A DNA stretch of 34,183 bases. Origin: Clostridium sp. MCC353 (lineage in GTDB: Bacteria; Bacillota; Clostridia; Lachnospirales; Lachnospiraceae). The translations under genes were made by a program, and so were the position numbers. Where the stretch lies: NCBI RefSeq assembly GCF_018785315.1, contig NZ_WQPN01000170.1, positions 1 to 34,183 of the forward strand, given 5' to 3'. Each line of letters opens with the position of its first letter. Position 1 is the stretch's first letter. Of this stretch, positions 24,476 through 33,473 are shown piece after piece. Below the pieces are notes generated by a model. That model did no database searches. It saw only the letters and a list, made by a program, of their open reading frames with translations, and was not told where the DNA came from.

Positions 24476-26667
24476 TATTCTACTCCTCTTTTAAAATGAC
24501 CTCTCGTATATTCCTTCATGGGCAGAACCGCAGATTTGCCGTAAATCCACACATCTGCAAATGCCTTTATAATTTTCTTCATCTCTTCCGGGCCCTCCAC
24601 AGAAAACTGCAGGCGGATTCCGCCCGGATCCAGTCTTTTTATCAGGTCATGATCTCCCAGCAGGGACAATGGGGTTGAGTTATAAAAAATATTGTAACAG
24701 AACGGACAGATATTCCTGACCGGCATCTCTTTTCCCATCCTGTCTTTCAGATACAGAAGTTCCTGCTCTTTCCTGCAGCCTTTCATCGTTTTTCTGATAC
24801 ACTGTGCGGACACCATCATCGGTATGGAACCATAGACAATCAATTCCCCGCCGCCACAGCCCAGACGCTCAAGTTCCCGGCTGTTCAGCTCCACAGGCAG
24901 AGTAAGCCTGTCCGCCCCTAAGCGGAACATGCCCGACCTGGCTTCTTTGTTATATGCGTACAGATTGTAGTCGAAAATCAATGGCAGTTCGATTCCATTC
25001 TCCTTTAAAAATTCTGTCTCTTCTAACGACCGGACTAATATGCCGTCAAAGCCTGCCCCCAGCAGTTCTTCTTTCCATCTCAGGAAATAGCTTTCCGCTT
25101 CTTTTCTGAATATATACGGCATGGCCAGAAAACACGTTTTCCCCCATTGATGGCATTCAGAAACCACGCGGCTCCAGGCATGGCCGTCCCATGCTCCGCT
25201 GTCGATCAAAATCTCGCTGACTTCCTCAATGTTCACAACAGCCTCCAGCAGTTCCTTTTTCTCAAGCAGGACATGGAGTTTCGGATCCGGTGCAGAACTT
25301 AAAGCAGAACCGTCCTCTAACTCCCTCATCTGCTCTTTCGGGCAAACGGAAGGATTCTTCAGAAAGCGCCCAAGAATTTCTCCTTCCAGCCGTTCCAGTC
25401 CCAAGCGGCGCAGTTCATTCAATTCCTGTACAGGCATAAATACACTGCCTTTTAACTCCACGCACAAATCTTCAAAGAAAAAGGGGGTATTTCTCGTTTT
25501 CTTCATCTGTTTTACAATTTTTTCCTCAGTCAAAGGCTGTTTCTGGGCTGCCTGTACCGTCTTCCCCGTCACCTGAACCTCAACCGTTTTGCATTCCAGT
25601 TTCAAAACAGAAGGCTGTCCTGTTTCCAGAATCAGAGAGCCTTTCACCGGTTCCTGTTTCTGTCTGTTCACGTAGGCGGTATCCAGATCATCGAACAGCT
25701 TCTGGTTCCCTTCCCGGAAAGAAGGTTTTTCCTTTAATACCATCATATCCCGCCCGTTATGCTGTTCATAATAACCGTCTGTCTGTCCGCCCCGGTCGAA
25801 CAGATCCAGCAGCATTCTTTTATCCTCAGGTTTTACCCGGTATCCTTCCCGGCCTTTTTCCAGATAGAGATCCACATACTTTCTGTAAATGCTGACCACT
25901 CCGGCCGTATACCTGGGGCTCTTCATCCTGCCTTCAATCTTCATGGAATAGACGCCGGCCTCTATTAAATCCGGAATCAGATCAAGGGTGCACAAATCTT
26001 TCAGGCTCAGTACATACCTCTCATTCTCCCGGTTCAGTTTTTTTCCGTCCTTTAATACATCATAGGGAAGGCGGCACGGCTGGGCACAGCGCCCCCGGTT
26101 TCCGCTCCTTCCGCCGATCAGGCTGCTGAACAGGCACTGGCCGGAATAACAGTAGCAGAGGGCCCCATGTACGAAGCTCTCGATTTCCACATCCACCTGG
26201 CTGTGGATCTCAGAAATTTCCTCCAGAGACAATTCCCTGGCCGTCACAATCCTGGCCGCGCCCATATCCGCCAAAACTTTCGCTCCATAAACCCCGGTAA
26301 TGGTCATCTGGGTGCTGGCATGAATGGGCAGACCGGGGAAATGCCTTCTGACATACGAAAATACGCCAAGATCCTGAACAATTACCGCATCCAGCCCATG
26401 TTCATAATAAGGGGTGAGATATTCCTCCAGATCACTAAGTTCGTCATCGCGGACCAGTGTATTCACTGTCATATAAACGCTGCTGCCATGCAGATGGGCG
26501 TAATCCAGAGCTTTTATCAAAAGATCTTCATCCGGATTATCCGCATAAGCGCGGGCGCCAAAACGGCTTCCTCCGATGTATACGGCATCGGCACCGGCAT
26601 TGACCGCAGCAACCAGGCTCTCATAGGAACCGGCCGGCGCGAGCACTTCCACACGTTTTTTCTCCAT
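24475..26667 (-). CDS. U32 family protein (peptidase U32 / RlhA-like)
   Basis: About 730 residues. The N-terminal U32 domain starts with VEVLAPAGSYESL, and the family signature ESFVHGALCYCYSGQC followed by GNRGRCAQPCR gives conserved cysteines. The long C-terminal part matches the size of DUF3656-containing members. Relatives such as RlhA hydroxylate 23S rRNA, and others modify tRNA or ubiquinone precursors, so peptidase activity should not be assumed. The ATG at 26667 has AGGA nine bases upstream. It overlaps the SEDS gene by one base. Confidence 0.9.
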   Translation of the reverse strand: MEKKRVEVLAPAGSYESLVAAVNAGADAVYIGGSRFGARAYADNPDEDLLIKALDYAHLHGSSVYMTVNTLVRDDELSDLEEYLTPYYEHGLDAVIVQDLGVFSYVRRHFPGLPIHASTQMTITGVYGAKVLADMGAARIVTARELSLEEISEIHSQVDVEIESFVHGALCYCYSGQCLFSSLIGGRSGNRGRCAQPCRLPYDVLKDGKKLNRENERYVLSLKDLCTLDLIPDLIEAGVYSMKIEGRMKSPRYTAGVVSIYRKYVDLYLEKGREGYRVKPEDKRMLLDLFDRGGQTDGYYEQHNGRDMMVLKEKPSFREGNQKLFDDLDTAYVNRQKQEPVKGSLILETGQPSVLKLECKTVEVQVTGKTVQAAQKQPLTEEKIVKQMKKTRNTPFFFEDLCVELKGSVFMPVQELNELRRLGLERLEGEILGRFLKNPSVCPKEQMRELEDGSALSSAPDPKLHVLLEKKELLEAVVNIEEVSEILIDSGAWDGHAWSRVVSECHQWGKTCFLAMPYIFRKEAESYFLRWKEELLGAGFDGILVRSLEETEFLKENGIELPLIFDYNLYAYNKEARSGMFRLGADRLTLPVELNSRELERLGCGGGELIVYGSIPMMVSAQCIRKTMKGCRKEQELLYLKDRMGKEMPVRNICPFCYNIFYNSTPLSLLGDHDLIKRLDPGGIRLQFSVEGPEEMKKIIKAFADVWIYGKSAVLPMKEYTRGHFKRGVE

Positions 26668-26693
26668 TCTCAAAAATCCTTTCTCATTCAGAA

Positions 26694-26726
26694 GATAAAA
26701 GATGCCCCATTATTATATGAGACATC
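26694..26726 (-). terminator. Possible terminator between zapA and U32
   Basis: On minus, GATGTCTC pairs with GGGGCATC (two G-T pairs) around a loop of ten bases, followed by TTTTATC. It would give partial termination after zapA. Confidence 0.5.
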
Positions 26727-26735
26727 CTATGTATC

Positions 26736-27137
26736 CTACTTTTTAGTTGTCTTTGTGCCCCCGGCTTCTTCCTCTGCCTTCTTCCGGCCTGCCGGCTGTT
26801 CCAATTGCTCCAGCTGCCTGAGAGCGGCCTCCAGCTTCATCTGGGTAGTGATCAGCTCGTGTTTCAGGCTGTAAACCTCTTTTTCCATCTCATTGTTCTG
26901 CTTTTCGAGAACCGCCGCCTGGTCAGTGGCCTTAAAATAATCATCCGCAATATTCAGCGCAATCATCACCGACTGGTATTCCTGGCTCTGTTTGGAAAAT
27001 CCCTCCTGCTGTCTCAGTCTCAATGTCTTTTCATTGATATAACTGGCCACTTTCTGAAGGTAATGCTCTTCCTCCATGCCGCCTAATGTATAAATCTTTC
27101 CATCTATTAAAACCTCTGCATAATGTTTTGCAGCCAT
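26736..27137 (-). CDS. zapA: Cell division protein ZapA
   Basis: About 133 residues. The N-terminal part (VLIDGKIYTLGG, followed by the Y-L-Q-K-VASYINEK stretch) is ZapA-like. The middle and C-terminal part form a long coiled coil, ending in a charged Lys/Glu tail. ZapA binds and bundles FtsZ. The start MAAKHYAEV was chosen because GGAG lies nine bases upstream; an upstream in-frame extension has no good site. It lies between ruvB and the wall-synthesis genes, in keeping with its division role. Confidence 0.85.
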   Translation of the reverse strand: MAAKHYAEVLIDGKIYTLGGMEEEHYLQKVASYINEKTLRLRQQEGFSKQSQEYQSVMIALNIADDYFKATDQAAVLEKQNNEMEKEVYSLKHELITTQMKLEAALRQLEQLEQPAGRKKAEEEAGGTKTTKK

Positions 27138-27251
27138 AATAAATTTCTCCCTGCTTTCTTTTTCATTCTCTTTTATCTTATGTTCTGCCATCCACAGTTT
27201 AACTTGTCCTATAAACGGCGTGACGCTCTGTTCCTCCACAGTATAACACAC

Positions 27252-28244
27252 TTACCGTTCAATTCCAAGATGATCATAAGCAAGATCTGTTGCCATACGC
27301 CCTCTTGGAGTGCGGTTTATCAGCCCCTGCATCAGCAGATAGGGCTCATATACATCTTCCAGGGTTCCCGCATCCTCTCCAAGTGAAGCAGCCAGGGTAT
27401 CCAGCCCCACAGGGCCGCCTCCGAATTTCTGAATCATAGTCAGCAGAATGCTGCGGTCATTGTTGTCCAGTCCAATGCGGTCCACATCCAGGATATCCAG
27501 CGCGAAATCAACCACCTCCCGGGTGATTACCCCATCATACTTTACCTGGGCGAAATCCCGGACCCTCTTTAACAGACGGTTTGCCAGACGGGGCGTCCCT
27601 CTGGACCGTTTCGCAATCTCCATAGCGCCGGAATCTTCAATCTCCACGCCCAGCACTCCGGCCGAACGGCAGACAATCGATTTCAATTCTTCCGGCAGAT
27701 AGAAATCCAGCTTCTGCACCACACCAAAACGGTCTCTCAGCGGAGCCGTCAAAAGCCCGACTCTGGTCGTCGCCCCCACAAGGGTAAAATGGGGCAGATC
27801 CAGGCGGATGGACCGTGCAGACGCATCCTTTCCCAGTACAATATCTATGGCGAAGTCTTCCATCGCCGGATAAAGGACTTCTTCCACCTGGCGGTTCAGC
27901 CGGTGGATCTCATCCACAAACAACACATCTCCCTCCTGAAGATTGTTGAGTATGGCTGCCATCTCCCCCGGTTTTTCAATAGCCGGACCGGAGGTGATCT
28001 TCATGTTAACGCCCATCTCATTGGCGATAATCCCGGACAATGTGGTTTTCCCCAGCCCCGGCGGCCCGTAAAACAGCAGATGATCCAGAGAATCCCCTCT
28101 GGACTTGGCCGCCTGTATATAAATCTTCAGGGTAGACTTAATCTTTTCCTGCCCAATATAATCATCCAGAAGCTGGGGACGCAGGTTTTGTTCTATTTTT
28201 TTCTCTTCTTCCGTAACTTCTGTAGTAATAATTCTTCGCTCCAT
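27252..28244 (-). CDS. ruvB: Holliday junction branch-migration ATPase RuvB
   Basis: About 330 residues, normal for RuvB. Walker A GPPGLGKT (60-67), Walker B VDEIH (Asp111-Glu112), sensor 1 LVGATTR and the arginine-finger region PLRDRFG are all present, followed by the C-terminal winged helix with TPRGR. It drives branch migration with RuvA during recombination repair. The ATG at 28244 has GGAGG five bases upstream. It follows ruvA by about 50 bases. Confidence 0.97.
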   Translation of the reverse strand: MERRIITTEVTEEEKKIEQNLRPQLLDDYIGQEKIKSTLKIYIQAAKSRGDSLDHLLFYGPPGLGKTTLSGIIANEMGVNMKITSGPAIEKPGEMAAILNNLQEGDVLFVDEIHRLNRQVEEVLYPAMEDFAIDIVLGKDASARSIRLDLPHFTLVGATTRVGLLTAPLRDRFGVVQKLDFYLPEELKSIVCRSAGVLGVEIEDSGAMEIAKRSRGTPRLANRLLKRVRDFAQVKYDGVITREVVDFALDILDVDRIGLDNNDRSILLTMIQKFGGGPVGLDTLAASLGEDAGTLEDVYEPYLLMQGLINRTPRGRMATDLAYDHLGIER

Positions 28245-28295
28245 CATAACCTCCACGCCCAAGCGTTTTATTGCGCATAAGATATGTAATTCTTA

Positions 28296-28907
28296 TTATA
28301 AAAAGGCCAGGTGCTTCAACGAGGCTTTCAGCACATCTTCCACCGACATATCGTCCTTAATCTCAACTTGTCTGACCGCCTTAGCCGCCTCACTTCCCGA
28401 ATAGCCCAATGCAACCAGCGCTTCCATCGCTTCTTTTCCGGTCTGGCCCACCAGATTTCCTCCGCTCAGCGTTTCCGCCTCCGCCTCCTGAGGCAGCATA
28501 TCTTCTATGTGGACTCTGTCTTTCAAGTCCAGAATCACCCTTTGGGCTGTTTTTATTCCAATTCCGGGCGCCTTGGATATGGCCTTGGCATCCCCTGAAA
28601 TAATGGCCATCCGCAGGCTGTCCGGGGTGAGCGTGGACAATACCCCCAGAGCCCCCTTTGGCCCGATTCCATTCACGCCAATGAGCTGCTTAAACATGTC
28701 CAGATCCTGTCGGTTTAAAAAACCGTACAGGCTCATGGCATCTTCTCTCACCTGAAAATAGGTGAATACTTTCACTTCATGTCCAATTTTAGGAAGCCTT
28801 TCAAGAAGGGACAGAGGAACATGAATGTTATAGCCAATATTGCCGGCCTCCACTACAATTGTATCTTCAAACGTTTCAACTAACAGTCCTTTTATATATG
28901 AAATCAC
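28296..28907 (-). CDS. ruvA: Holliday junction DNA-binding protein RuvA
   Basis: About 203 residues, the expected size. It starts with ISYIKGLLVE, has the helix-hairpin-helix stretches VNGIGPKGALGVLS and APGIGIKTAQRVILDLKD, and ends with a C-terminal domain that contacts RuvB (EALVALGYSGSEA). The start is GTG at 28907, since AAAGGAG lies eight bases upstream; a longer frame reads through the promoter and is rejected. It is first in ruvA-ruvB-zapA, and no ruvC lies beside it. Confidence 0.97.
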   Translation of the reverse strand: MISYIKGLLVETFEDTIVVEAGNIGYNIHVPLSLLERLPKIGHEVKVFTYFQVREDAMSLYGFLNRQDLDMFKQLIGVNGIGPKGALGVLSTLTPDSLRMAIISGDAKAISKAPGIGIKTAQRVILDLKDRVHIEDMLPQEAEAETLSGGNLVGQTGKEAMEALVALGYSGSEAAKAVRQVEIKDDMSVEDVLKASLKHLAFL

Positions 28908-28937
28908 TATGAAATCTCCTTTGTTATATCTGACGAT

Positions 28938-28967
28938 ATCATACCATAGCCCCGAGACATTTGTAAA
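28938..28967 (-). promoter_or_regulatory. Promoter of ruvA-ruvB
   Basis: On minus, TTTACA (28962-28967) and TATGAT (28938-28943) are 18 bases apart, about 30 bases upstream of the ruvA start. I see no clear SOS box beside it. Confidence 0.65.
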
Positions 28968-29080
28968 TAACAATACCGAACAAATATTCTGTTTCTGCTG
29001 ACGGCCGCTATTATCCGCGGTCACTCACCGGCAGCCCCGGCATGCTGTTGCTGTTCACAGCCCGAAGAAAATCCGGGCTG

Positions 29081-29110
29081 TTGACTTTTCCCCCTTTTCA
29101 CCTTTATAAT
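29081..29110 (+). promoter_or_regulatory. Promoter of the YprB-like gene
   Basis: TTGACT (29081-29086) and a perfect TATAAT (29105-29110) are 18 bases apart. A small GC hairpin (ACAGCCCG 29057-29064 with CGGGCTGT 29074-29081) touches the first base of the -35 box and could be an operator or a weak terminator. Confidence 0.7.
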
Positions 29111-29154
29111 GTGTATGCAGGCAGGACTTGCCCGCATATTGACAGGAGAATGCC

Positions 29155-30261
29155 ATGATAACGATTGACAAACAGATTTCACTTCCCGATACCTATCCGC
29201 TCAGCCGGATCGGCAGTCTGGACGACCTGCTATTTTTTGATATTGAAACCACCGGTTTTTCCGGCGATTATTCCAATCTGTATTTAATTGGATGTACTTA
29301 TTATAAAAATAATTCCTGGAATCTGATTCAGTGGTTCGCTGACACCCGTGAATCAGAGCCGGAGCTTCTGCACGCTTTTTTTAAGTTTTTAAAGAATTAC
29401 AAAATCCTGGTTCATTTTAACGGCGATGGTTTTGACATTCCATACCTGCTCAAACGGTGTAACTTCTATGGCCTTTCCTATGATTTCTCCCAGGTTAAAA
29501 GTTTTGATATTTACAGAAAGATCAAACCTTACCGGTATCTGCTCCAGTTAGACAGCCTGAAGCAGAAATCCATCGAATGCTTTTTGGGTATAAGCCGGGA
29601 AGATACCTATAACGGCGGCCAGCTGATTGAAGTCTATCACGAATATTTACGCTCCCATGATGATTATCTTTATCAGCTTTTAATCCTTCATAATGAGGAT
29701 GACCTGAAGGGGATGCCTCAAATACTGCCAATCCTCAACTATCCGGATTTTTTTGAAGACTCATTTGAACTGGAAAACCAGATCGTCGGATCATTTACCG
29801 ATGCCCACGGCGATCCCCGCCGGTCCCTTCTTCTCACATGCAGAAGCCGCTGCCGGATTCCGGTTCCCGTCGAGCGTTCGCTGACCTGCGCTGCCTGCCG
29901 GGCCGAAGAAGATCTGCTCATGATATCCATCGGGCTTTTTGACGGCTGCCTGAAACATTTTTATCCAAATTACAAAGATTATTATTATCTGATTTATGAA
30001 GACACGGCTATACATAAAAGCGTGGGGGAATTTGTGGACAAAGACGCCAGGACGAAGGCGACCCCAAAAACCTGTTATACGAAAAAGAACGGCTGTTTCC
30101 TGCCGCAGTTTGAGCCGGTTTGGGAGCCATACCTCCAGAACGAATACAAATCAAAAGTGACCTATATCGAATATGAGGAATCACTGTTTCGTGAGGAAGA
30201 TAAATTTAAAACTTATCTCCGCCAGATCATTTCACAGCTTCTCTCCAAGCCTTCAAAGTGA
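29155..30261 (+). CDS. Ribonuclease H-like exonuclease-fold protein (YprB family)
   Basis: 368 residues. The N-terminal half has a DEDD exonuclease fold: FFDIETTGF (Asp29, Glu31), HFNGDGFDIPYL (Asp94) and HNEDDLKGM (Asp182/Asp183). It therefore likely cuts DNA or RNA from an end using metals. The C-terminal half has four cysteines in LTCRSRC and LTCAAC spacing that could bind zinc. AGGAG lies six bases before the ATG. It is a single-gene unit, divergent from ruvA, ended by a bidirectional hairpin. Confidence 0.88.
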   Translation: MITIDKQISLPDTYPLSRIGSLDDLLFFDIETTGFSGDYSNLYLIGCTYYKNNSWNLIQWFADTRESEPELLHAFFKFLKNYKILVHFNGDGFDIPYLLKRCNFYGLSYDFSQVKSFDIYRKIKPYRYLLQLDSLKQKSIECFLGISREDTYNGGQLIEVYHEYLRSHDDYLYQLLILHNEDDLKGMPQILPILNYPDFFEDSFELENQIVGSFTDAHGDPRRSLLLTCRSRCRIPVPVERSLTCAACRAEEDLLMISIGLFDGCLKHFYPNYKDYYYLIYEDTAIHKSVGEFVDKDARTKATPKTCYTKKNGCFLPQFEPVWEPYLQNEYKSKVTYIEYEESLFREEDKFKTYLRQIISQLLSKPSK

Positions 30262-30324
30262 TGTTTTGGGGTGATGCAGGAACATCTCAATTTATGGATA
30301 GGCATATGGTTTAGAACACACAGA

Positions 30325-30366
30325 AATATCCGGAAAATCTTTATATTTTAAGGTCTTCCGGATATT
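30325..30366. terminator. Bidirectional terminator hairpin
   Basis: AATATCCGGAA (30325-30335) pairs perfectly with TTCCGGATATT (30356-30366). It lies between the convergent YprB-like and DUF5662 genes. The T-run is weak on both sides. Confidence 0.6.
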
Positions 30367-30383
30367 CATTCATTTTCCCGATT

Positions 30384-30929
30384 CTAATACTCTTTTTGTT
30401 TCAGCAGTTTTCTGATATAAGCGAATGTCTTCTCTTCCCCTTCCTCCTTTAACATCAAAAGCAGCTTTTCAAGCAGCGCCCTCGTTTCAGGATTTATCAC
30501 GATATAGGGTCTTGTAAAACTGTAATATTCCCATGGAGAACTGTTTGTATAGTCCTTCCCCTTATAGACTTTGGAAGCGGCAATCCGGTCCATCATCATC
30601 TCCACCACATATCTGAGCGGCATTTTATGGCCTACCAGACCGTCCTGAAGCCTGGTGGAAAAATCGATCCAGTATTCAAAATGATGCTTATTCCGCCCTT
30701 TATGGTGAAGCCACGCTTTAGAAAAGCCCAGCACTTCCCTTTCGGCCGCATTAGGGCTCCTGTTTCCCTGATAATACTTCACCCCGGACCAAAATTCCGT
30801 GGGGCTGTATTTTGATAAATCATGCAGCAGCCCCTGCTTAAACAACCCTACCCGGAAACAATTTTTCATAACCAGACACTTATGCTGGGTGATGGTAAAG
30901 AAATGGTTCCATATATTCTGTAATTTCAT
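30384..30929 (-). CDS. DUF5662 family protein
   Basis: 181 residues, best matching the uncharacterised DUF5662 proteins of Firmicutes. LLHDLSKYSP near residue 35 and the His-rich WLHHKGRNKHHFEYW suggest metal binding and resemble an HD-type site, but no enzyme activity is known. The C-terminus is a charged helix. GAGG lies seven bases before the ATG. It is convergent with the YprB-like gene, and no clear promoter was found in its upstream repeat region. Confidence 0.8.
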   Translation of the reverse strand: MKLQNIWNHFFTITQHKCLVMKNCFRVGLFKQGLLHDLSKYSPTEFWSGVKYYQGNRSPNAAEREVLGFSKAWLHHKGRNKHHFEYWIDFSTRLQDGLVGHKMPLRYVVEMMMDRIAASKVYKGKDYTNSSPWEYYSFTRPYIVINPETRALLEKLLLMLKEEGEEKTFAYIRKLLKQKEY

Positions 30930-30960
30930 CTGTTTTCCTCTTTTACACTATATTTTAATT

Positions 30961-31158
30961 ACAGTTCAGACGTTTCATCTTCCTGGCTGAAAAAAGCCGG
31001 GCCGGAATCACCGGAGGTCCAGACGGCCCATCTCCTTGACCGGACAAGCCGGCCTGAAAGCATCCGATGAACATCCCATGTGAAAACCGGTAAAGAACTG
31101 CTTACAAGCCAGCTTGACGCAGCTTTCTTTATCACTTTTCCCGCCGTCTGAACTGTTA
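30961..31158. repeat. Intergenic repeat, family 2, copy b
   Basis: This is most of a 361-base gap without a gene (30930-31290). ACAGTTCAGACG (30961-30972) and CGTCTGAACTGT (about 31145-31156) form inverted ends. The right end shares 23 exact bases (31136-31158) with 21649-21671. The interior holds GC-rich short hairpins, for example GGGCCG (30999-31004) with CGGCCC (31024-31029), and GGCT/AGCC at 30985-30998. It may be a small mobile or transcribed element; no ORF in it is convincing. Confidence 0.6.
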
Positions 31159-31198
31159 CATATTTTATTAGATTTTTCAGTTTTTAACAGAAAAATAT

Positions 31199-31227
31199 TT
31201 GACACCTTTTTAATTGTATGATATTCT
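31199..31227 (+). promoter_or_regulatory. Promoter and leader of cspA
   Basis: A perfect TTGACA (31199-31204) and TATTCT (31222-31227) are 17 bases apart. The leader of about 57 bases has a small hairpin (TGCAG 31237-31241, CTGCA 31248-31252) and a strong GGAGG seven bases before the ATG at 31291. Cold-shock genes often have structured leaders. Confidence 0.6.
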
Positions 31228-31290
31228 TAGGGAGGTTGCAGGATATTCTGCAGACCACTACTATTTTTTATATTTTTTGGAGGTATCATC

Positions 31291-31491
31291 ATGAGTAAAG
31301 GTACAGTTAAGTGGTTCAATAACCAAAAGGGTTACGGATTTATTTCCGACGAAAGCGGTAATGATGTATTCGTTCACTATTCAGGCCTGAATATGGACGG
31401 CTTCAAATCCTTGGAAGAAGGCGCTGAAGTAGAATTTGACGTTGTTGACGGCGCTAAAGGACCACAGGCTACCAACGTAACCAAATTATAA
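31291..31491 (+). CDS. cspA: Cold-shock protein CspA family
   Basis: 66 residues, a single cold-shock domain. It has the RNA-binding motifs KGYGFI (RNP1) and VFVHY (RNP2), starting [11 protein letters not shown]. It binds single-stranded RNA and DNA and acts as an RNA chaperone. It has its own promoter and is ended by a strong terminator. The paralog name is not determinable; cspA is used as the family name. Confidence 0.95.
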   Translation: MSKGTVKWFNNQKGYGFISDESGNDVFVHYSGLNMDGFKSLEEGAEVEFDVVDGAKGPQATNVTKL

Positions 31492-31589
31492 TCATCTGAT
31501 GTTTAACTTTCATTAAACATCTGCCGGTGTACCTTTTTTCATTACTTATAGAATGAAGCAATTCGTTATACCGCACGTGATTACAAGCA

Positions 31590-31615
31590 AGAGCCATCCC
31601 ATGATGGCTCTTTTT
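31590..31615 (+). terminator. Intrinsic terminator after cspA
   Basis: AGAGCCATC (31590-31598) pairs with GATGGCTCT (31603-31611), followed by TTTT. A further AT-rich hairpin (GATGTTTAA 31498-31506, TTAAACATC 31513-31521) lies just after the stop. It also sits at the 3' end of the convergent Hsp33 gene, but with few T residues on that side. Confidence 0.85.
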
Positions 31616-31622
31616 GTATCTC

Positions 31623-32504
31623 CTAATGTGTGGCCTTTGCCAGAAGTTCCTTCAGCTCATCCACGGTAAAAGAATAGTTTTTATTACAGAAATGGCAGTT
31701 CACTTCAATTGTTTTCCCTTCTTCGATCATCTGTGAAAGTTCATTTCTTCCTATGCTGATAAGCGCCTTTTCCACCCTGTGTTTTTCGCAATTGCAGTAA
31801 AAACAGGTATCCATCTTTTCCGTAATTTCCAGTTTAAATTCTCCCAGAATCTGCTCCAGAATCATCTCCGGCGTTTTCCCCTCATCCAACAGCGACGTGA
31901 TGGAAGAAACCTGGCCCAGTTTTGTCTCCAGCCCGCTAATGATTTCCTCAGAAGCTCCCGGCATTAACTGGATAATAAATCCTCCGGCCTGCTTCACAGT
32001 ATTGTCCTTATTCATCAATACTCCTAAAGCCACGGAAGACGGCGTCTGCTCGGATGTGGCATAGTAGTAGGTCAGGTCTTCCGCAATCTCGCCAGTAACC
32101 AAAATAGTCTGTCCCACATAAGGTTCTTTCAGCCCAATATCCTGAATCACGCTTAAAACGCCTACCCCAAGGGCGCCTCCCACATCCAGTTTTCCCTTGG
32201 AATTGGGCGGCAGCATGACAGACGGATTAAACGCATAGCCTTTCACATTTCCCCGGGAATCAGCGGTTACCGTCAGGCCTTCAATCGGCCCGTCTCCCTG
32301 AATCTTAATAGTGAGCAGGTCATCCTTCCCTTTCATCATGGACCCCATCATTCCACCGGCCGTCAAAAGCCGTCCTAAGGCAGCCGTAGCCACTGGGCTC
32401 GTATTATGAAGTGCTCTGGCCTGTTCTACCAGTTCCTTTGTTGTAGATGCAAACGCGCGGATCTGTCCGTCCGCAGCCGTTGCCCTGATGATATAATCTG
32501 ACAT
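31623..32504 (-). CDS. hslO: Redox-regulated chaperone Hsp33
   Basis: 293 residues. The redox zinc site is present: Cys237-x-Cys239 (with Cys234 nearby, CFYCNC) and Cys270-x2-Cys273 (CHFC). The body matches Hsp33 (ALGRLLTAGGMMG, GDGPIEGLTVTADSRGNVKGY). It is activated by oxidation to hold unfolding proteins. GAGG lies five bases before the ATG. The methyltransferase gene ends 45 bases upstream, and the two are probably co-transcribed from 33363-33391. Confidence 0.97.
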   Translation of the reverse strand: MSDYIIRATAADGQIRAFASTTKELVEQARALHNTSPVATAALGRLLTAGGMMGSMMKGKDDLLTIKIQGDGPIEGLTVTADSRGNVKGYAFNPSVMLPPNSKGKLDVGGALGVGVLSVIQDIGLKEPYVGQTILVTGEIAEDLTYYYATSEQTPSSVALGVLMNKDNTVKQAGGFIIQLMPGASEEIISGLETKLGQVSSITSLLDEGKTPEMILEQILGEFKLEITEKMDTCFYCNCEKHRVEKALISIGRNELSQMIEEGKTIEVNCHFCNKNYSFTVDELKELLAKATH

Positions 32505-32549
32505 ATTTTCCTCGCATTCCGCCGCATCTTAGCGGCTCTCTTTCTATTT

Positions 32550-33314
32550 TTATATTATCTCCTGTTTTCCCGATTCTCTGGCAATTATATAGACCCGTTC
32601 GCTGTCTTCCCGCACCCCATCTTTAGTAAACGCATCATAGCATTCCACAAATACCAGCCCGGCCTCCTCTAATGCCTGTTTGACCTCATCCAGTCCATAG
32701 GCTCTTTGATAATGGACCTCTTCATACTTCCGGTACAAATTCTCCCCCTCTTTGACAAAAAGGGTCAGGTCATATTCGTTAATCCGTTCGTCCTCATCAT
32801 AATAGTTATCCCAAATAAAGCTGCCCTCTTCCCGGTTTTCCGCAATCGTAGAATCCGCCAGGATTTCCCTGTATTTATATTCCGTATTTAAATCGAAGAT
32901 GAAGATGCCGCCCGGATCAAGATAATTATTCACAAGTTTAAACACCTGTACCATATCCTCATATGTGAGAATATAATTCATGGAATCACAAATGCTCACC
33001 GCCGCGGCTACCGTACCATAGAGTTCAAATTCCCTCATATCCTGTAAAAGATAAAGAATGTCCCTGCCGGATACGGATTTTTTTTCAAGCGCAATTTCCA
33101 GCATTTCTTCCGAATTATCAATACCGATCATGTCATAACCCGACTCCGATAGAAGTTCGGTGAGGCTGCCGGTTCCGCATCCCATATCCAGGACCAGCCC
33201 CTTATCAACTCCATATTCCTTTAAAAGCCCTGTCAGATATTCACACCACTCCTCATAAGGAATGTTGTCCATAAACATATCGTAAACAGCAGCAAAGCTC
33301 GTATAAGCATCCAT
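32550..33314 (-). CDS. SAM-dependent methyltransferase (class I)
   Basis: About 254 residues. Motif I is VLDMGCGTGSL, followed by GIDNSEEML (motif II) and LQDMREFELYG (motif III), so it is a Rossmann-fold methyltransferase of the broad UbiE/type-11 kind. The target is unknown. The ATG at 33314 has GAGG six bases upstream; an ATG four codons earlier is less well placed. It is the first gene of a two-gene unit with Hsp33. Confidence 0.88.
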   Translation of the reverse strand: MDAYTSFAAVYDMFMDNIPYEEWCEYLTGLLKEYGVDKGLVLDMGCGTGSLTELLSESGYDMIGIDNSEEMLEIALEKKSVSGRDILYLLQDMREFELYGTVAAAVSICDSMNYILTYEDMVQVFKLVNNYLDPGGIFIFDLNTEYKYREILADSTIAENREEGSFIWDNYYDEDERINEYDLTLFVKEGENLYRKYEEVHYQRAYGLDEVKQALEEAGLVFVECYDAFTKDGVREDSERVYIIARESGKQEII

Positions 33315-33362
33315 ACGCTCCCTCATTCCGCCATTTCATACAGCATAAGATTTAACCACATT

Positions 33363-33391
33363 ATCATATCAATTTTTTCTTATAAAAGCAA
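33363..33391 (-). promoter_or_regulatory. Promoter of the methyltransferase-Hsp33 unit
   Basis: On minus, TTGCTT (33386-33391) and TATGAT (33363-33368) are 17 bases apart. Confidence 0.65.
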
Positions 33392-33417
33392 CTAATAATC
33401 GCTCCTGATTGTTGTGC

Positions 33418-33446
33418 TTGATTATTGCTTTCACATTCTTTATACT
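33418..33446 (+). promoter_or_regulatory. Promoter of the small membrane protein
   Basis: TTGATT (33418-33423) and TATACT (33441-33446) are 17 bases apart. A frame starting at 33414 overlaps this promoter, so the later ATG at 33474 is the real start. Confidence 0.7.
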
Positions 33447-33473
33447 TATAAGAAAAAAGGAACGATATCATAC

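Noticed and set aside
28908-29024. Longer RuvA start (39 extra residues)
   Set aside because: The extension crosses a good promoter, and the GTG at 28907 has AAAGGAG at ideal spacing and matches the usual RuvA N-terminus.
29155-30261. YprB-like protein as part of a defence system
   Set aside because: The nuclease fold is a housekeeping type common in Firmicutes, and the neighbours (ruvA, DUF5662, cspA) do not form a defence cassette.
30930-31290. tRNA or known small RNA in the DUF5662-cspA gap
   Set aside because: Short GC hairpins are present, but no cloverleaf with a TTC loop and no recognisable RNA family could be made out by eye.
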